A DNA stretch of 64,000 bases from Pontibacter kalidii (lineage in GTDB: Bacteria; Bacteroidota; Bacteroidia; Cytophagales; Hymenobacteraceae), in the NCBI RefSeq assembly GCF_026278245.1, contig NZ_CP111079.1:4044501-4108500 (forward strand). The letters are read 5' to 3'. The position numbers and the translations under genes were made by a program. Positions 50,911 through 59,214 of this stretch are shown here, in pieces (positions within the stretch are counted from its first letter, which is position 1; each line of letters starts with the position of its first letter). The notes under the pieces are model-generated. The model saw only the letters and a list, made by a program, of their open reading frames with translations, made no database searches and had not been told where the DNA came from.

Positions 50911-51381
50911 ATGGCAAACTTAATGACAAGGAGAAACAGGGGAAGCATGGCTCCGGCCCGCTCCGTGTTCTCCGATTTCTTTAGCGATGTAGACCGCTTC
51001 TTTGAGAACGACATGTGGGGAATGCCCTCGCGTATGGGCCAGCAGATGATGGCCAACGTGCCTGCCACCAACATCCGCGAGAACGACAAGGACTACAGCA
51101 TTGAGGTGGCCGCCCCGGGCATGCGGAAAGAGGACTTCACCATTGATGTGAACGAAGGCATGCTGACCATCAGCTCCGAGCGGGAGGAAGAGAAAAATGA
51201 CGAGCAGGAGAACTACACCCGCCGGGAGTATAATTACAGCTCTTTCAGCCGCTCCTTCCGCCTGCCGGATTCCGTGAGGGAAGATGATATTAAGGCCAGC
51301 TACAAAGACGGCGTGCTGCACGTAACCGTTCCCAAGGGCAAGGACAAAGAGAAACCAACCCGCAAGATCAAGATCGATTAA
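50911..51381 (+). CDS. Hsp20/alpha-crystallin family small heat shock protein
   Basis: This 156-residue chaperone has the alpha-crystallin domain at about 45-145, with VPATNIRENDKDYSIEVAAPGMRKEDFTIDVNEGMLTIS at its start and the conserved GVLHVTVPK near the end, followed by a Lys-rich tail PTRKIKID. The N-terminal arm contains FSDFFSDVDRFFENDMWG. Small heat shock proteins hold unfolding proteins and form oligomers. It is preceded by a strong AGGAGG site and followed by a 25-bp terminator stem. No heat-shock operator was recognised upstream. Confidence 0.96.
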   Translation: MANLMTRRNRGSMAPARSVFSDFFSDVDRFFENDMWGMPSRMGQQMMANVPATNIRENDKDYSIEVAAPGMRKEDFTIDVNEGMLTISSEREEEKNDEQENYTRREYNYSSFSRSFRLPDSVREDDIKASYKDGVLHVTVPKGKDKEKPTRKIKID

Positions 51382-51390
51382 AAGAACAGG

Positions 51391-51447
51391 AAGTATAAAA
51401 ACAGCAGTGCCGGGGTTTATAGCCCCGGCACTGCTGTTTTTATACTT
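51391..51447. terminator. Bidirectional terminator, 25-bp perfect stem ending in AAGTATA / TATACTT
   Basis: 51391-51415 pairs perfectly with 51423-51447 around a 7-base loop. Both outer ends are AAGTATAAAA and TTTTATACTT, so the window-wide word forms the foot of the stem. It lies between convergent genes and has T tracts on both strands. Confidence 0.92.
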
Positions 51448-51451
51448 GTTG

Positions 51452-53578
51452 CTACAGTTTCAGTAACCGCTCCGTGCCGTTTCTGTTGCCTTCCTGCCAT
51501 TTCAGGAAATAAATGCCGGCAGCAAGTCCCTCTAAGTCTATGGTGTAGGCGCTGGTGCCGCTGCTGAAGCTGATGGTATACTCTCTTACCGCCTGCCCTT
51601 TGGCGTCATAGAGCTGTGCCTGCACGGTAGTGCTGCGGCTAACCAGGTAGCGCAGGGTTACCCGCGTATTCTCCCCTGCCACAGGGTTCGGGAAGAACCT
51701 TAGTACGCGGAGGTCGGCCGGGTTAACCACTATCACGCGTGGCGAGAAGCTGCTCTCACTGTTGCCGTATACTACCTCCAGGCGGTAGTAGGACTGTTCG
51801 CGCAGCGGATCCGGATCGGTGAACGTGTAGTACAGGTCTGTGTCGCTTGGGCCTTCGGCGACCACGCTACCCACATCCTCCCATGTTACGCCGTCGGGGC
51901 TGCGCTGCACGGTGTAGCTTACCACCTGTTGCTCGCCGCGGCTTGTCCAGTTTAACTCCACCGCGTTAGTCGAGGTAAACGCTGCCTCCAAGGTGAGTAT
52001 CTCAGGCGCCAGATTGCACTCGCCGTTCGGGTTAGGCACCATGGGCGCAACGTTACAGCTGTTCTCCCCGGCGCTTTTGTCCATCACCAGCTGCGCCCCC
52101 CGGATATCCAGCGGGCTCAGGTCGCGCTCCAGGCGGGCAAACTCTATGGCGTAGAACATAACAGCGCGTGGAATATTGACGTGCCCCAACTGGTGCGCGT
52201 GGCCCAGCTCATGCAGCATTACTGTTTCGAAGTCGAATTGCTTCCCGCCGGGGCCGCCAGGGCCATACTGCCAGTCAATCTCGCTGTTGATCTCCATATC
52301 GAACTCCGATACCCAGAACAGCGTGTCTTTGGTGTCGCGGTTGGCGCAGCCTTCGTAGCGGCTGATGGTTCGCGCCAGCACCGACTCGCCCACCGTTGTC
52401 TGCGGGGCAAACCGAACCACCGAGGAGCCGTCGTCGGAGGCGGCGTTAATGGTGGTAAGGCCCCCCAGCCTCCAGTTAATCTCCGACACGCACACCCAGG
52501 TGTTCACTGCCCTGCGGAAGCCCTCCTTGGCAGCCAGCCGGCTGTCCATGCTCTCAGAGTAGAGAATGGTGTAGCCACCGGCTCCGTTCTGGTTAGTAAG
52601 TATAGGTTGGAAGGATCTATCGTTAAAATCAATGTTAGAGTAGGCAAATTCCAGCTCGATACGGCCAATAGAGGTAAAAGAGCTGCCGTCGTTGGTGGTT
52701 ACGCGGATGCGGCCAGAGCCCGCTGTGCCCTCGTCCTGCATTACCGAGGGGATATACATGGTAATGCGCGTGTTGCTCCAGGAGATGTACTCCGACGGGA
52801 GGGGCCTTACGTACGTTTGCCCGCCATCGTCGGCATTCGGGAACTCCACAGCGCCATTGCCGCGGCTGCTGCCAAAGCCTGAGCCGGTGATGGTAAGGAT
52901 GGTGCCGGTGCCTGCGCTGGCTACTGTCGGAGAGAAGCCGGTGATGAGCGGGGCTGTGGTGGCCTGTTCCTCTTTCTGCCCGTTCTGCACGGAGGATGCC
53001 TTCAGTTTCTGGTTTTCGGAGATGGTCCGGAACTGCTGGCCGGTCTTCTCGCTCACGGCCTTGTAGAGCTCCTGCACACTGCTGTAGTTCTCGAAAACGC
53101 CACGTGCAGTGCGGTTTTCCACATCGTATCGTACAAAGCCCTGCTCACTGGCATAGGCACGGGTGCTCAGGGGCAGGTTGCCGGGCGTGCGCTGCAGCAT
53201 CTGCTGGCGCTTCAGGAAGAACAGGCCCTGCTGCCCCGGCCTTAGCTTGAGCGCCGTGGAGAAAACGTGCTTTTTCAGGCCAACCGTGCCGCCTTCGGTA
53301 ATCACCTCGATCAGCTCCGCCTGCACCTCGCCCTTAAAGGCTTTGTATACTTTAATGATGTTGGAAGTATAGATATTTTCCTGCCGGGCATCCCAGAAAG
53401 ACTGCTGCCGCACCACCTCGCCCTCTACCACCATTTCGGCGTGCTGCACCCGCTCCTGCAGCGAGAGCGGTATCATGTGCTGGGTATCAGAGGCAGAGGC
53501 GGCAAAACAGAGCAGGAGCAGCAGCCATACATGCGCAGCGCGCAGGCACGTCTGGGTTAGGGGAAACATTTTAGCCAT
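51452..53578 (-). CDS. T9SS-secreted metzincin-type metalloprotease with IPT/TIG domain
   Basis: Start chosen at MAKMFPLTQ (53578, 708 residues), which gives a signal peptide with core VWLLLLLCFAAS; an upstream ATG at 53602 is also in frame. Domains in order: an N-terminal domain of unknown type (about 30-180), an IPT/TIG Ig-like domain (ITGFSPTVASAGTGTILTITGSGFG, from about 210), a metzincin protease with HELGHAHQLGH (His456-based, the HExxHxxGxxH pattern), an FN3-like domain (about 555-635) and a type A sorting tail (RFFPNPVAGENTRVTLRYLV ... GIYFLKW). Secreted by the type IX system. The substrate is unknown. It converges on hsp20. Confidence 0.87.
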   Translation of the reverse strand: MAKMFPLTQTCLRAAHVWLLLLLCFAASASDTQHMIPLSLQERVQHAEMVVEGEVVRQQSFWDARQENIYTSNIIKVYKAFKGEVQAELIEVITEGGTVGLKKHVFSTALKLRPGQQGLFFLKRQQMLQRTPGNLPLSTRAYASEQGFVRYDVENRTARGVFENYSSVQELYKAVSEKTGQQFRTISENQKLKASSVQNGQKEEQATTAPLITGFSPTVASAGTGTILTITGSGFGSSRGNGAVEFPNADDGGQTYVRPLPSEYISWSNTRITMYIPSVMQDEGTAGSGRIRVTTNDGSSFTSIGRIELEFAYSNIDFNDRSFQPILTNQNGAGGYTILYSESMDSRLAAKEGFRRAVNTWVCVSEINWRLGGLTTINAASDDGSSVVRFAPQTTVGESVLARTISRYEGCANRDTKDTLFWVSEFDMEINSEIDWQYGPGGPGGKQFDFETVMLHELGHAHQLGHVNIPRAVMFYAIEFARLERDLSPLDIRGAQLVMDKSAGENSCNVAPMVPNPNGECNLAPEILTLEAAFTSTNAVELNWTSRGEQQVVSYTVQRSPDGVTWEDVGSVVAEGPSDTDLYYTFTDPDPLREQSYYRLEVVYGNSESSFSPRVIVVNPADLRVLRFFPNPVAGENTRVTLRYLVSRSTTVQAQLYDAKGQAVREYTISFSSGTSAYTIDLEGLAAGIYFLKWQEGNRNGTERLLKL

Positions 53579-53716
53579 AAAGCAAGGTATGGATGATAAC
53601 ATTTTTAAACAAACGTTTCAGGGCCGGCCCAGGGGCAGGTACGCCTACTTACGCAATTTACCCCGGTTAGGGATGTATAAGCAAACTATAAAATAGAGTA
53701 TGCCAGGCAGTTAAAA

Positions 53717-53762
53717 AGTATAAAGCCTACCTTTCTGTACATTAAAGGTAGGCTTTATTATC
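53717..53762 (-). terminator. Terminator of the BlaR1-type gene
   Basis: TAAAGCCTACCTTT (53721-53734) pairs with AAAGGTAGGCTTTA (53744-53757) around a 9-base loop. The left flank AAAAAGTATAAAG gives the minus-strand TTTATACTTTTT tract, again using the word as the foot. Confidence 0.82.
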
Positions 53763-53792
53763 AAATTTGCATCTCCCCGGCCCAGGCCCAGG

Positions 53793-55787
53793 CTACTGTT
53801 TTCGCTCCGGCCTCATCCACTTTTGGTACTTGTCGTACACTTTCTGCGGCTGCTTTTTGCCGTTGATGAACATCTCGCCATTCGTTACCTGGATGTTCAG
53901 GTTGCTGCTATCGCTCTCGATCAGGCCATCCTTCACCATCTCCTCCTTCATCTGGCGCATGTTTTCGGCCTGCTGCTGGCGGCGCTTCTCCATTTCTGCC
54001 CTGCGCACCTCCATCTCGGCACGGCGGGCTTGCATCTCATGCTGGCGCGCCTCCTGCCGGGCGCGCATTTCAGCGGCTCTCTCATGGTTTCTGATCATGG
54101 TTTCTTTGTGTCTCAGGCTGTCTTGCCCTATACGCCTATCCACGACCTCTCGTTCATACCGCCTCATCGCCTGACCCATTTCTAGCTCGTAGCGCTTTAT
54201 TTCCTCCTCATACTTTTTCAGCTCGCGCTCATACGCCTTCTGCTCTTTCTTGCTCGCCCCTACAGGGGGCGCCGATGGGGCAGGGGGAGGCGGTGGAGGG
54301 CCCACCCCGGGAACAGGCGGTTGTGGCGCTAAAGGCGGAAGTGGCGGCTCGCCCGGCACTGGCGGCAGCGGCGGCGGAACACCTTGCCCCTTGTAGCGGT
54401 TTATGATGATTCTTTCCTGGCGGGTGCCGCGTTGGGTACGGGCAATAGCCTCGCGCTCCTGCTCCATCAGCAGCTCTACCTCCTCACGGGTGGCCTCAGG
54501 CGCATTATTCGTGGCCTGCAGGCGCTGGTCTATCAGGCTTTTATAGTTATCGATTTCCTTTTTCGGGATGCGCTTCCCATCCACGTACAGTTCTTTTACC
54601 TTGCCTTTTTTATTCGTGATAATGACCACGTTACGGTTGTTGCCCTGCGCATCCTGTGCGGTAAAACTCATGGCTTCTCCTGCCTCCTCGGCCACGCTCG
54701 CCGCCGCCTCAGCTACTTCTTTCTCAGGCTGGGGCAGCTTCTCTGCCTTCGGCGGCTGCCGCTCCGCCATCGCCCCAACCGATAGCGCCAGCATCCCCAC
54801 CACCAGCACTAGCCCCGCGGCAAAGCCCTCCGTGAAAGTCGGCTTTAACGGCTGCCCCACCAGGCGCCGGATGCGGTTCATTAAAGAGCCACGCTGCCCC
54901 GAGAAGGCCACCGCCATACCTGGTGCGGCGGGCATACGCATCGCCTCCAGCTCGGTAAGGGCGCGGGCATACGTCAGGGAGTCGCCGCAGAGGGCCACAG
55001 CCACATCGTCGCAGCAGTGCTCACGCTCGGCACGCACCACCCCGGAAACCCACCACATGGCCGGGTGGTAAAAGTATAGCATGTCCACCACCGACTGCAC
55101 CAGGTTAAGCAGGTAGTCCTTGCGGAGGATGTGCGCCAGCTCATGGGCAAGTATGGCCTCCACCTGCGCCTGCGTAAGGCCCGTAACAGCTCCCATCGGA
55201 AGCAGGATCACCGGCTTGGCAACGCCTATGGCCATGGGCACCTGCACCAGCGCCGACTCTGCCAGCCGTACCGCCTGCTGCATTCCAAGCCGCTTTTGTA
55301 GGCCATTAAGCTTTTGCTGCCACTGCTCTCCCAAAGCAGTGGTTTTGTAATGGCGCAGGCGCTGCGTGTAGGCTAGCCCGCCTATAAACCGTACCGACAT
55401 CAGCACCAGGCCCAGCAGCCACAGCGTTACCAACAGCGGCAGGTGCTGCTCAAAGTACACCTGCGCTACCCCCAGCGGATCGGTCCAGAACGAGGCATTT
55501 ATACGTATTGCAGGCGCATCCGCCGCCTCAGCCATACGTTGCATCGGTGCTGCTGCAAAACCTGCTTTGCTAAAGTAGAAGGCAAACGTGCCCGCCGAGA
55601 GCAGCAGTTGCAGCAGCATGGCCGAACTAGCCACTGCATAACGGGTTCTGGCCGAGTGGCGGTGCAGCAGCACCAGCAGCAGGCTCAGGAGCAGCGCCAC
55701 CAGGGCACCCTGCCACAACGCATGTAGCAGTGTCCAGCCGAGGGCGCTCACCAGTCCCTCCGGCATCAGGCTTTGTATCAGGTTCAT
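53793..55787 (-). CDS. BlaR1/MecR1-type M56 peptidase with long Pro-rich tail
   Basis: This 664-residue membrane protein is predicted to sense a signal and cleave its BlaI-type repressor. Membrane helices lie at about 10-40, 60-75 and 112-137. The zinc motif is HELAH (His215, Glu216, His219) with the downstream ligand region AEREHCCDDVAVALCGD. A fourth helix (about 312-335) precedes a long extracytoplasmic tail: acidic part, Pro-rich PPLPPVPGEPPLPP-type run and a Glu/Arg coiled coil, with no penicillin-binding domain. So the signal is probably not a beta-lactam bound by a PBP-like sensor. Its start overlaps the BlaI stop by 4 bp. Confidence 0.92.
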   Translation of the reverse strand: MNLIQSLMPEGLVSALGWTLLHALWQGALVALLLSLLLVLLHRHSARTRYAVASSAMLLQLLLSAGTFAFYFSKAGFAAAPMQRMAEAADAPAIRINASFWTDPLGVAQVYFEQHLPLLVTLWLLGLVLMSVRFIGGLAYTQRLRHYKTTALGEQWQQKLNGLQKRLGMQQAVRLAESALVQVPMAIGVAKPVILLPMGAVTGLTQAQVEAILAHELAHILRKDYLLNLVQSVVDMLYFYHPAMWWVSGVVRAEREHCCDDVAVALCGDSLTYARALTELEAMRMPAAPGMAVAFSGQRGSLMNRIRRLVGQPLKPTFTEGFAAGLVLVVGMLALSVGAMAERQPPKAEKLPQPEKEVAEAAASVAEEAGEAMSFTAQDAQGNNRNVVIITNKKGKVKELYVDGKRIPKKEIDNYKSLIDQRLQATNNAPEATREEVELLMEQEREAIARTQRGTRQERIIINRYKGQGVPPPLPPVPGEPPLPPLAPQPPVPGVGPPPPPPAPSAPPVGASKKEQKAYERELKKYEEEIKRYELEMGQAMRRYEREVVDRRIGQDSLRHKETMIRNHERAAEMRARQEARQHEMQARRAEMEVRRAEMEKRRQQQAENMRQMKEEMVKDGLIESDSSNLNIQVTNGEMFINGKKQPQKVYDKYQKWMRPERKQ

Positions 55788-56173
55788 TTGGTTCCTCCTT
55801 CCAGTTTATCTAACAGATCTCTGATTTCGTCGAGTTCTTCCTTGGATGCGCGGCTGTTGCCCAGCGCCTGCATCACCAGTTTGCTGGCCGAACCCCGGAA
55901 GGCCGTATCCAGAAATCGGTCGAGCAGCTGCTGCTGCGTGTCCTCCTCCTGCAGCAGCGGCCGGAAAATGTGCGAGCGGCTCGACTTATCGGCCTCCAGC
56001 ATTTTTTTCTCCGTCATCAGCTGCATGATTTTAAGGGTAGTGGTATAGCCGGCATCCTTGGTTTTACGGAGCTCCTCGTGCACAAAGCGCACCGTGCTCG
56101 GGCCGTGCTGCCACAGCACCTGCAGTATCTCCAGTTCCGACTCTGTGGGTTTTGGGACTTGATGTAAAGTCAT
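55784..56173 (-). CDS. BlaI/MecI/CopY family transcriptional repressor
   Basis: Start chosen at MTLHQVPKPTESELEILQVLW (56173), giving 129 residues; the ORF extends 14 residues upstream without family similarity. The winged helix-turn-helix has LEILQVLWQHGPSTVRFVHEEL and DAGYTTTLKIMQLMTEKKML, the latter including the site region (YTT/TT..MQ) where MecI/BlaI are cleaved. The C-terminal coil is the dimerisation part. It lies before the BlaR1-type gene with an ATGA overlap, and two operator-like dyads lie 48-93 bases upstream. Confidence 0.94.
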   Translation of the reverse strand: MTLHQVPKPTESELEILQVLWQHGPSTVRFVHEELRKTKDAGYTTTLKIMQLMTEKKMLEADKSSRSHIFRPLLQEEDTQQQLLDRFLDTAFRGSASKLVMQALGNSRASKEELDEIRDLLDKLEGGTK

Positions 56174-56220
56174 AGCGAATAAGCAGTTAAGTAGTCTTAG
56201 GATCTTGTACTGCAAGTATA

Positions 56221-56266
56221 TACGAATTGTTTCGTAATAGGAAATTTGATTACGATTTTTTTCGTA
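56221..56266. promoter_or_regulatory. Tandem operator dyads for the BlaI-type repressor
   Basis: Two 16-bp dyads share the pattern TACGA(A/T)TTnTTTCGTA: TACGAATTGTTTCGTA at 56221-56236 (perfect arms TACGAA / TTCGTA) and TACGATTTTTTTCGTA at 56251-56266 (one mismatch). Their starts are 30 bp apart, about three helical turns, upstream of the repressor start. This fits two dimers on one face of the DNA. Sequence differs from the TACA/TGTA operators of staphylococcal MecI. Confidence 0.72.
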
Positions 56267-57140
56267 GTTAGATAGATAAAAGTTATGAAAGAGGCTCTGC
56301 TAGTATGGGAGGGGTTAAGGTTGGGCTGGTACATCTCGCTTATACGTTCTGCTGCAAGCGGAGGGAAGTTATCCCTTTTATCTTGCCAGCCTCATCTGGC
56401 GCAAATCTTCCGACTTGTGTCCTGCTATGCTGTCGGGTCTGTGGCTCGACTGGCTTGAAAAGCCATCCTTATACTCGGGCTATACTTTTATACTTGTCAG
56501 TTTATACTTCATTGCTCCTGTTGACGCAAGCGTCCGCTTGTGTCTTTACTTGCTGCTATACTTCATTCTATCGCTGCCGCGGGTTTGCAACCCAACTGAC
56601 TCTTAGAGCTATACTTCATACTTGAGTTATACTTCCATAGCCGTTGTTCCCTTCAACTTGAACCAGGCTATTCTTGCTAGCTGCCGCTGATCCACGGCTT
56701 TACAACTTACTTGTTTCATTTCATACTTTGGTGCCCTCTAGGCCGGGAGGCCTCGTCCTTTGGCATCGCGCTGTGTTCCTTTCCTTTGCTACCCTTCAGT
56801 CGCAATGCCGCCAAGGCGGCACCGGAATCTCACAAGGCGCTCAACCCAAGGACTGGGTATCAGTTCGATAGCTGCTGCCATTGCTATGGAACAAGTATAT
56901 GTCCCCCTTTGAAGGGGGCAGGGGGATGATAATCGCATACTGAACAATTCCCCTCTCGGGAGGGGCTAGGGGTGAGTTATACTTGTAGAGACAGAGGCTA
57001 TGAAATTTATGCCTCGGCTAAAGCAGTTACAGGCTCCCCTCCTTGGTTAAGGAGGGGTAGGGGTGGTTGGACCCAGGGCTGCAAAATTTTCTTCCCCTAT
57101 TCTTAGGCGAGAGGCGGCCCTTTTGGGCAAGTATAAATCA
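56267..57140. repeat. Composite intergenic repeat region, copy D (reverse)
   Basis: This long gap holds no supported gene. A reverse copy of the 300-bp element covers about 56520-56890: GACGCAAGCGTCCGCTTGTG, ATCCACGGCTTTACAACT, GGCCTCGTCCTTTGGCATCG, CACAAGGCGCTCAACCCAAG, CAGTTCGATAGC. C/G-rich hairpins follow near 56900-57070 (CCCCTCCTTGGTTAAGGAGGGG and others). The TATACTT word occurs more than six times between 56460 and 57000. Confidence 0.7.
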
Positions 57141-57148
57141 GCTACTAG

Positions 57149-57203
57149 AAGTATAAAAGGGGAGTCCCGCGACAAGCTGCCGCGGGACTCCCCTTTTATA
57201 CTT
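57149..57203. terminator. Terminator with 23-bp stem ending in AAGTATA / TATACTT
   Basis: 57149-57171 pairs perfectly with 57181-57203 around a 9-base loop. The outer ends are AAGTATAAAA and TTTTATACTT. It ends the minus-strand T9SS operon; on that strand the T tract is TTTTATACTT. Confidence 0.9.
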
Positions 57204-57223
57204 GCTACTCTTTCTTGCTGCTG

Positions 57224-59197
57224 CTACCGCAGTATCTTAAACTCGGTGCGGCGGTTCTCCTGGTGCAGCTGCTCCGGACAGCTTACGCCGTCCTTACATT
57301 TGTTGATGAGCTTTGTCTCGCCGTAGCCTTTTGCCACCAGCCTGTCGCGGCTAATGCCTCTGGACACCAGGTAATCCACGGCCGCCTGCGCGCGCAGCTG
57401 CGACAGTACCTGGTTGTACTCGTGTGTTTGGCGGCTGTCGGTGTGGGAGCTCAGTTCGATGCGGATGAGCGGGTTTACCTCCAGTGTCTGCGCCAGTTTA
57501 TCCAGCTCCTTTGCGGCCTGGGGCTTAATGTCGAACTTATCCAGGTCATAGTAAATATTCTCAATCACGATCGGTGTGTTCAGCGCGCTGCGGATAAATA
57601 TCAGCTCCACCTGCACTGTGTCGGTTTTATAGAGGCATTCCGGGGTAAATGTTACCGCCTGCTCCAGGTAACCTGGCTTGCTGCCCCTGATCACGTATTT
57701 GGTGCCGGCCACAACCGGAAACGAGAACCTGCCTTTCGCATCAGAAACCGCCTCCACAAACTCTTCGCTTCCACTTACATACAGCTGCAGCTTTGCCTCC
57801 GAAACCGGCGAGATACGTGTTTTCACGGTGCCTTCCTGCGCAAGCTTTTCTATGGTGGTGCCTATCAGGATGCACGGTACTTCATACTTTTTGAAGGTCA
57901 GGATGTCGTCAAAGCCATTTTCGGAGAAGCGGCTCGATGAAAGCATGCCTTTTTTGCCGGTGCTGTCTACTTGTATCCCGAAGTCGTCCTGCGAGGTGTT
58001 GAGCGGGTATTTCAGGTTTTCCACCTTTGTCCAGGCTTTGTGCGTGCCAACAGCCTTGAACAGGTCCAGGCCGCCCATGCCCATGTGTCCGTCGGAAGAG
58101 AAGTATAAACTACCATCCTCTCCCAGGCTTGCGAAGCTTTCGCGGCCGCTGGTGTTTATTACGGGACCAGCATTGGTCGGCTGCCCCCACGAACCGTCTG
58201 CCTGGCGCTCGCTGTAGTATATGTCCGTCTCGCCGTGGCCTCCCGGCATATCCGATACAAAGTATAAAACCTGACCATCCGGTGTAATGGCCGGGTGCCC
58301 TATCGAGAACTCATCGGTGTTGTTATACTTAAAGGCCTGCGGCTTCTCCCACTTCTTGCCATTGAACCTGGACATGTAGATGCCGTGGCGGTTGGTGTGC
58401 GTGCCTTTGTCGCTGCCCTTAAACCAGCTGGTAGGGTCGGAATTATTGCCCGGTACGGCTCTTTTCTTGACCACGTGCGTGCGGGTAAAGTATAGCGTCT
58501 TGTCTTTCTCCAGGTAATCGGCCGGGCCGTTGTGGTAATCAGTATTGATGGACGAGGGGAGTAGCTCCGGCTTCGCCCAGGTGCTGTCTGTTTCTTTTGG
58601 GGCCAGGTACATCTGGATAAAGCCGTTGCCGGTCCAGTTGTTGCGCTTACCCTTTGCCTCCAGCCTGTCTGATGAGAAAAGCAGGCCCGCCTCGGTACGC
58701 ACCGGCCCGAAATCAGCGCTTTCGGAGTTTATCGCCTCCAGCCGTGCCATATCGTAGGGCTCCGGGTACTTCATCCACTTCATGGCCGTGTCGCAGGAGG
58801 CCACCATGCGTAGAGCTGTCTCGCGCTGCTCCGGCACTTTTTCGGCATACTCCTGAAACAGCTGCTTGGCTTTGCTGTAGTTGGCATTTCGCTTAGCTGC
58901 CTCCGCATACAGGTAAATGTTGGCCGGGTCTGCGTTGGGGAAGGCGACAGCCTGCGCATACCAGAACTCGGCATCCTTGCTGTTGTTCAGGATCCGGTAG
59001 CTATCGGCGATGCGCTGCACCACCTTCAGGCTCGGCTCCTCCTTCTCCAGCACCTTCTTGTAGGACTCCAGGGCCAGGCTAAACTCAAAGTTGTTAAAGT
59101 ACTTGTCAGCTTGCTTCATTTCCTGTGCCAGCACAGGCAGGCTCTTGCAGGTGGCCAGTAAAACCAGCACCAGGGCAAGGGTAAAAATTCGCTTCAT
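57224..59197 (-). CDS. OmpA family protein with TPR and WD40-like repeats
   Basis: This 657-residue protein has a signal peptide ending VLAQ (about 25), an N-terminal TPR-like part (about 30-150, KYFNNFEFSLALESYKKVLEKE), a PD40 beta-propeller (about 160-430; TPDGQVLYFVSDMPGGHGETDIYYS and similar), a carboxypeptidase-like fold (about 440-520) and a C-terminal OmpA domain (about 530-657) with NIYYDLDKFDIKPQAAKELDKLA and SSHTDSRQTHEYNQVLSQLRAQA, which binds peptidoglycan. It is last in the operon with PorP/SprF and the adhesin and probably anchors a surface structure. Confidence 0.92.
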   Translation of the reverse strand: MKRIFTLALVLVLLATCKSLPVLAQEMKQADKYFNNFEFSLALESYKKVLEKEEPSLKVVQRIADSYRILNNSKDAEFWYAQAVAFPNADPANIYLYAEAAKRNANYSKAKQLFQEYAEKVPEQRETALRMVASCDTAMKWMKYPEPYDMARLEAINSESADFGPVRTEAGLLFSSDRLEAKGKRNNWTGNGFIQMYLAPKETDSTWAKPELLPSSINTDYHNGPADYLEKDKTLYFTRTHVVKKRAVPGNNSDPTSWFKGSDKGTHTNRHGIYMSRFNGKKWEKPQAFKYNNTDEFSIGHPAITPDGQVLYFVSDMPGGHGETDIYYSERQADGSWGQPTNAGPVINTSGRESFASLGEDGSLYFSSDGHMGMGGLDLFKAVGTHKAWTKVENLKYPLNTSQDDFGIQVDSTGKKGMLSSSRFSENGFDDILTFKKYEVPCILIGTTIEKLAQEGTVKTRISPVSEAKLQLYVSGSEEFVEAVSDAKGRFSFPVVAGTKYVIRGSKPGYLEQAVTFTPECLYKTDTVQVELIFIRSALNTPIVIENIYYDLDKFDIKPQAAKELDKLAQTLEVNPLIRIELSSHTDSRQTHEYNQVLSQLRAQAAVDYLVSRGISRDRLVAKGYGETKLINKCKDGVSCPEQLHQENRRTEFKILR

Positions 59198-59214
59198 ATA
59201 AGGGTGGCATTAAG

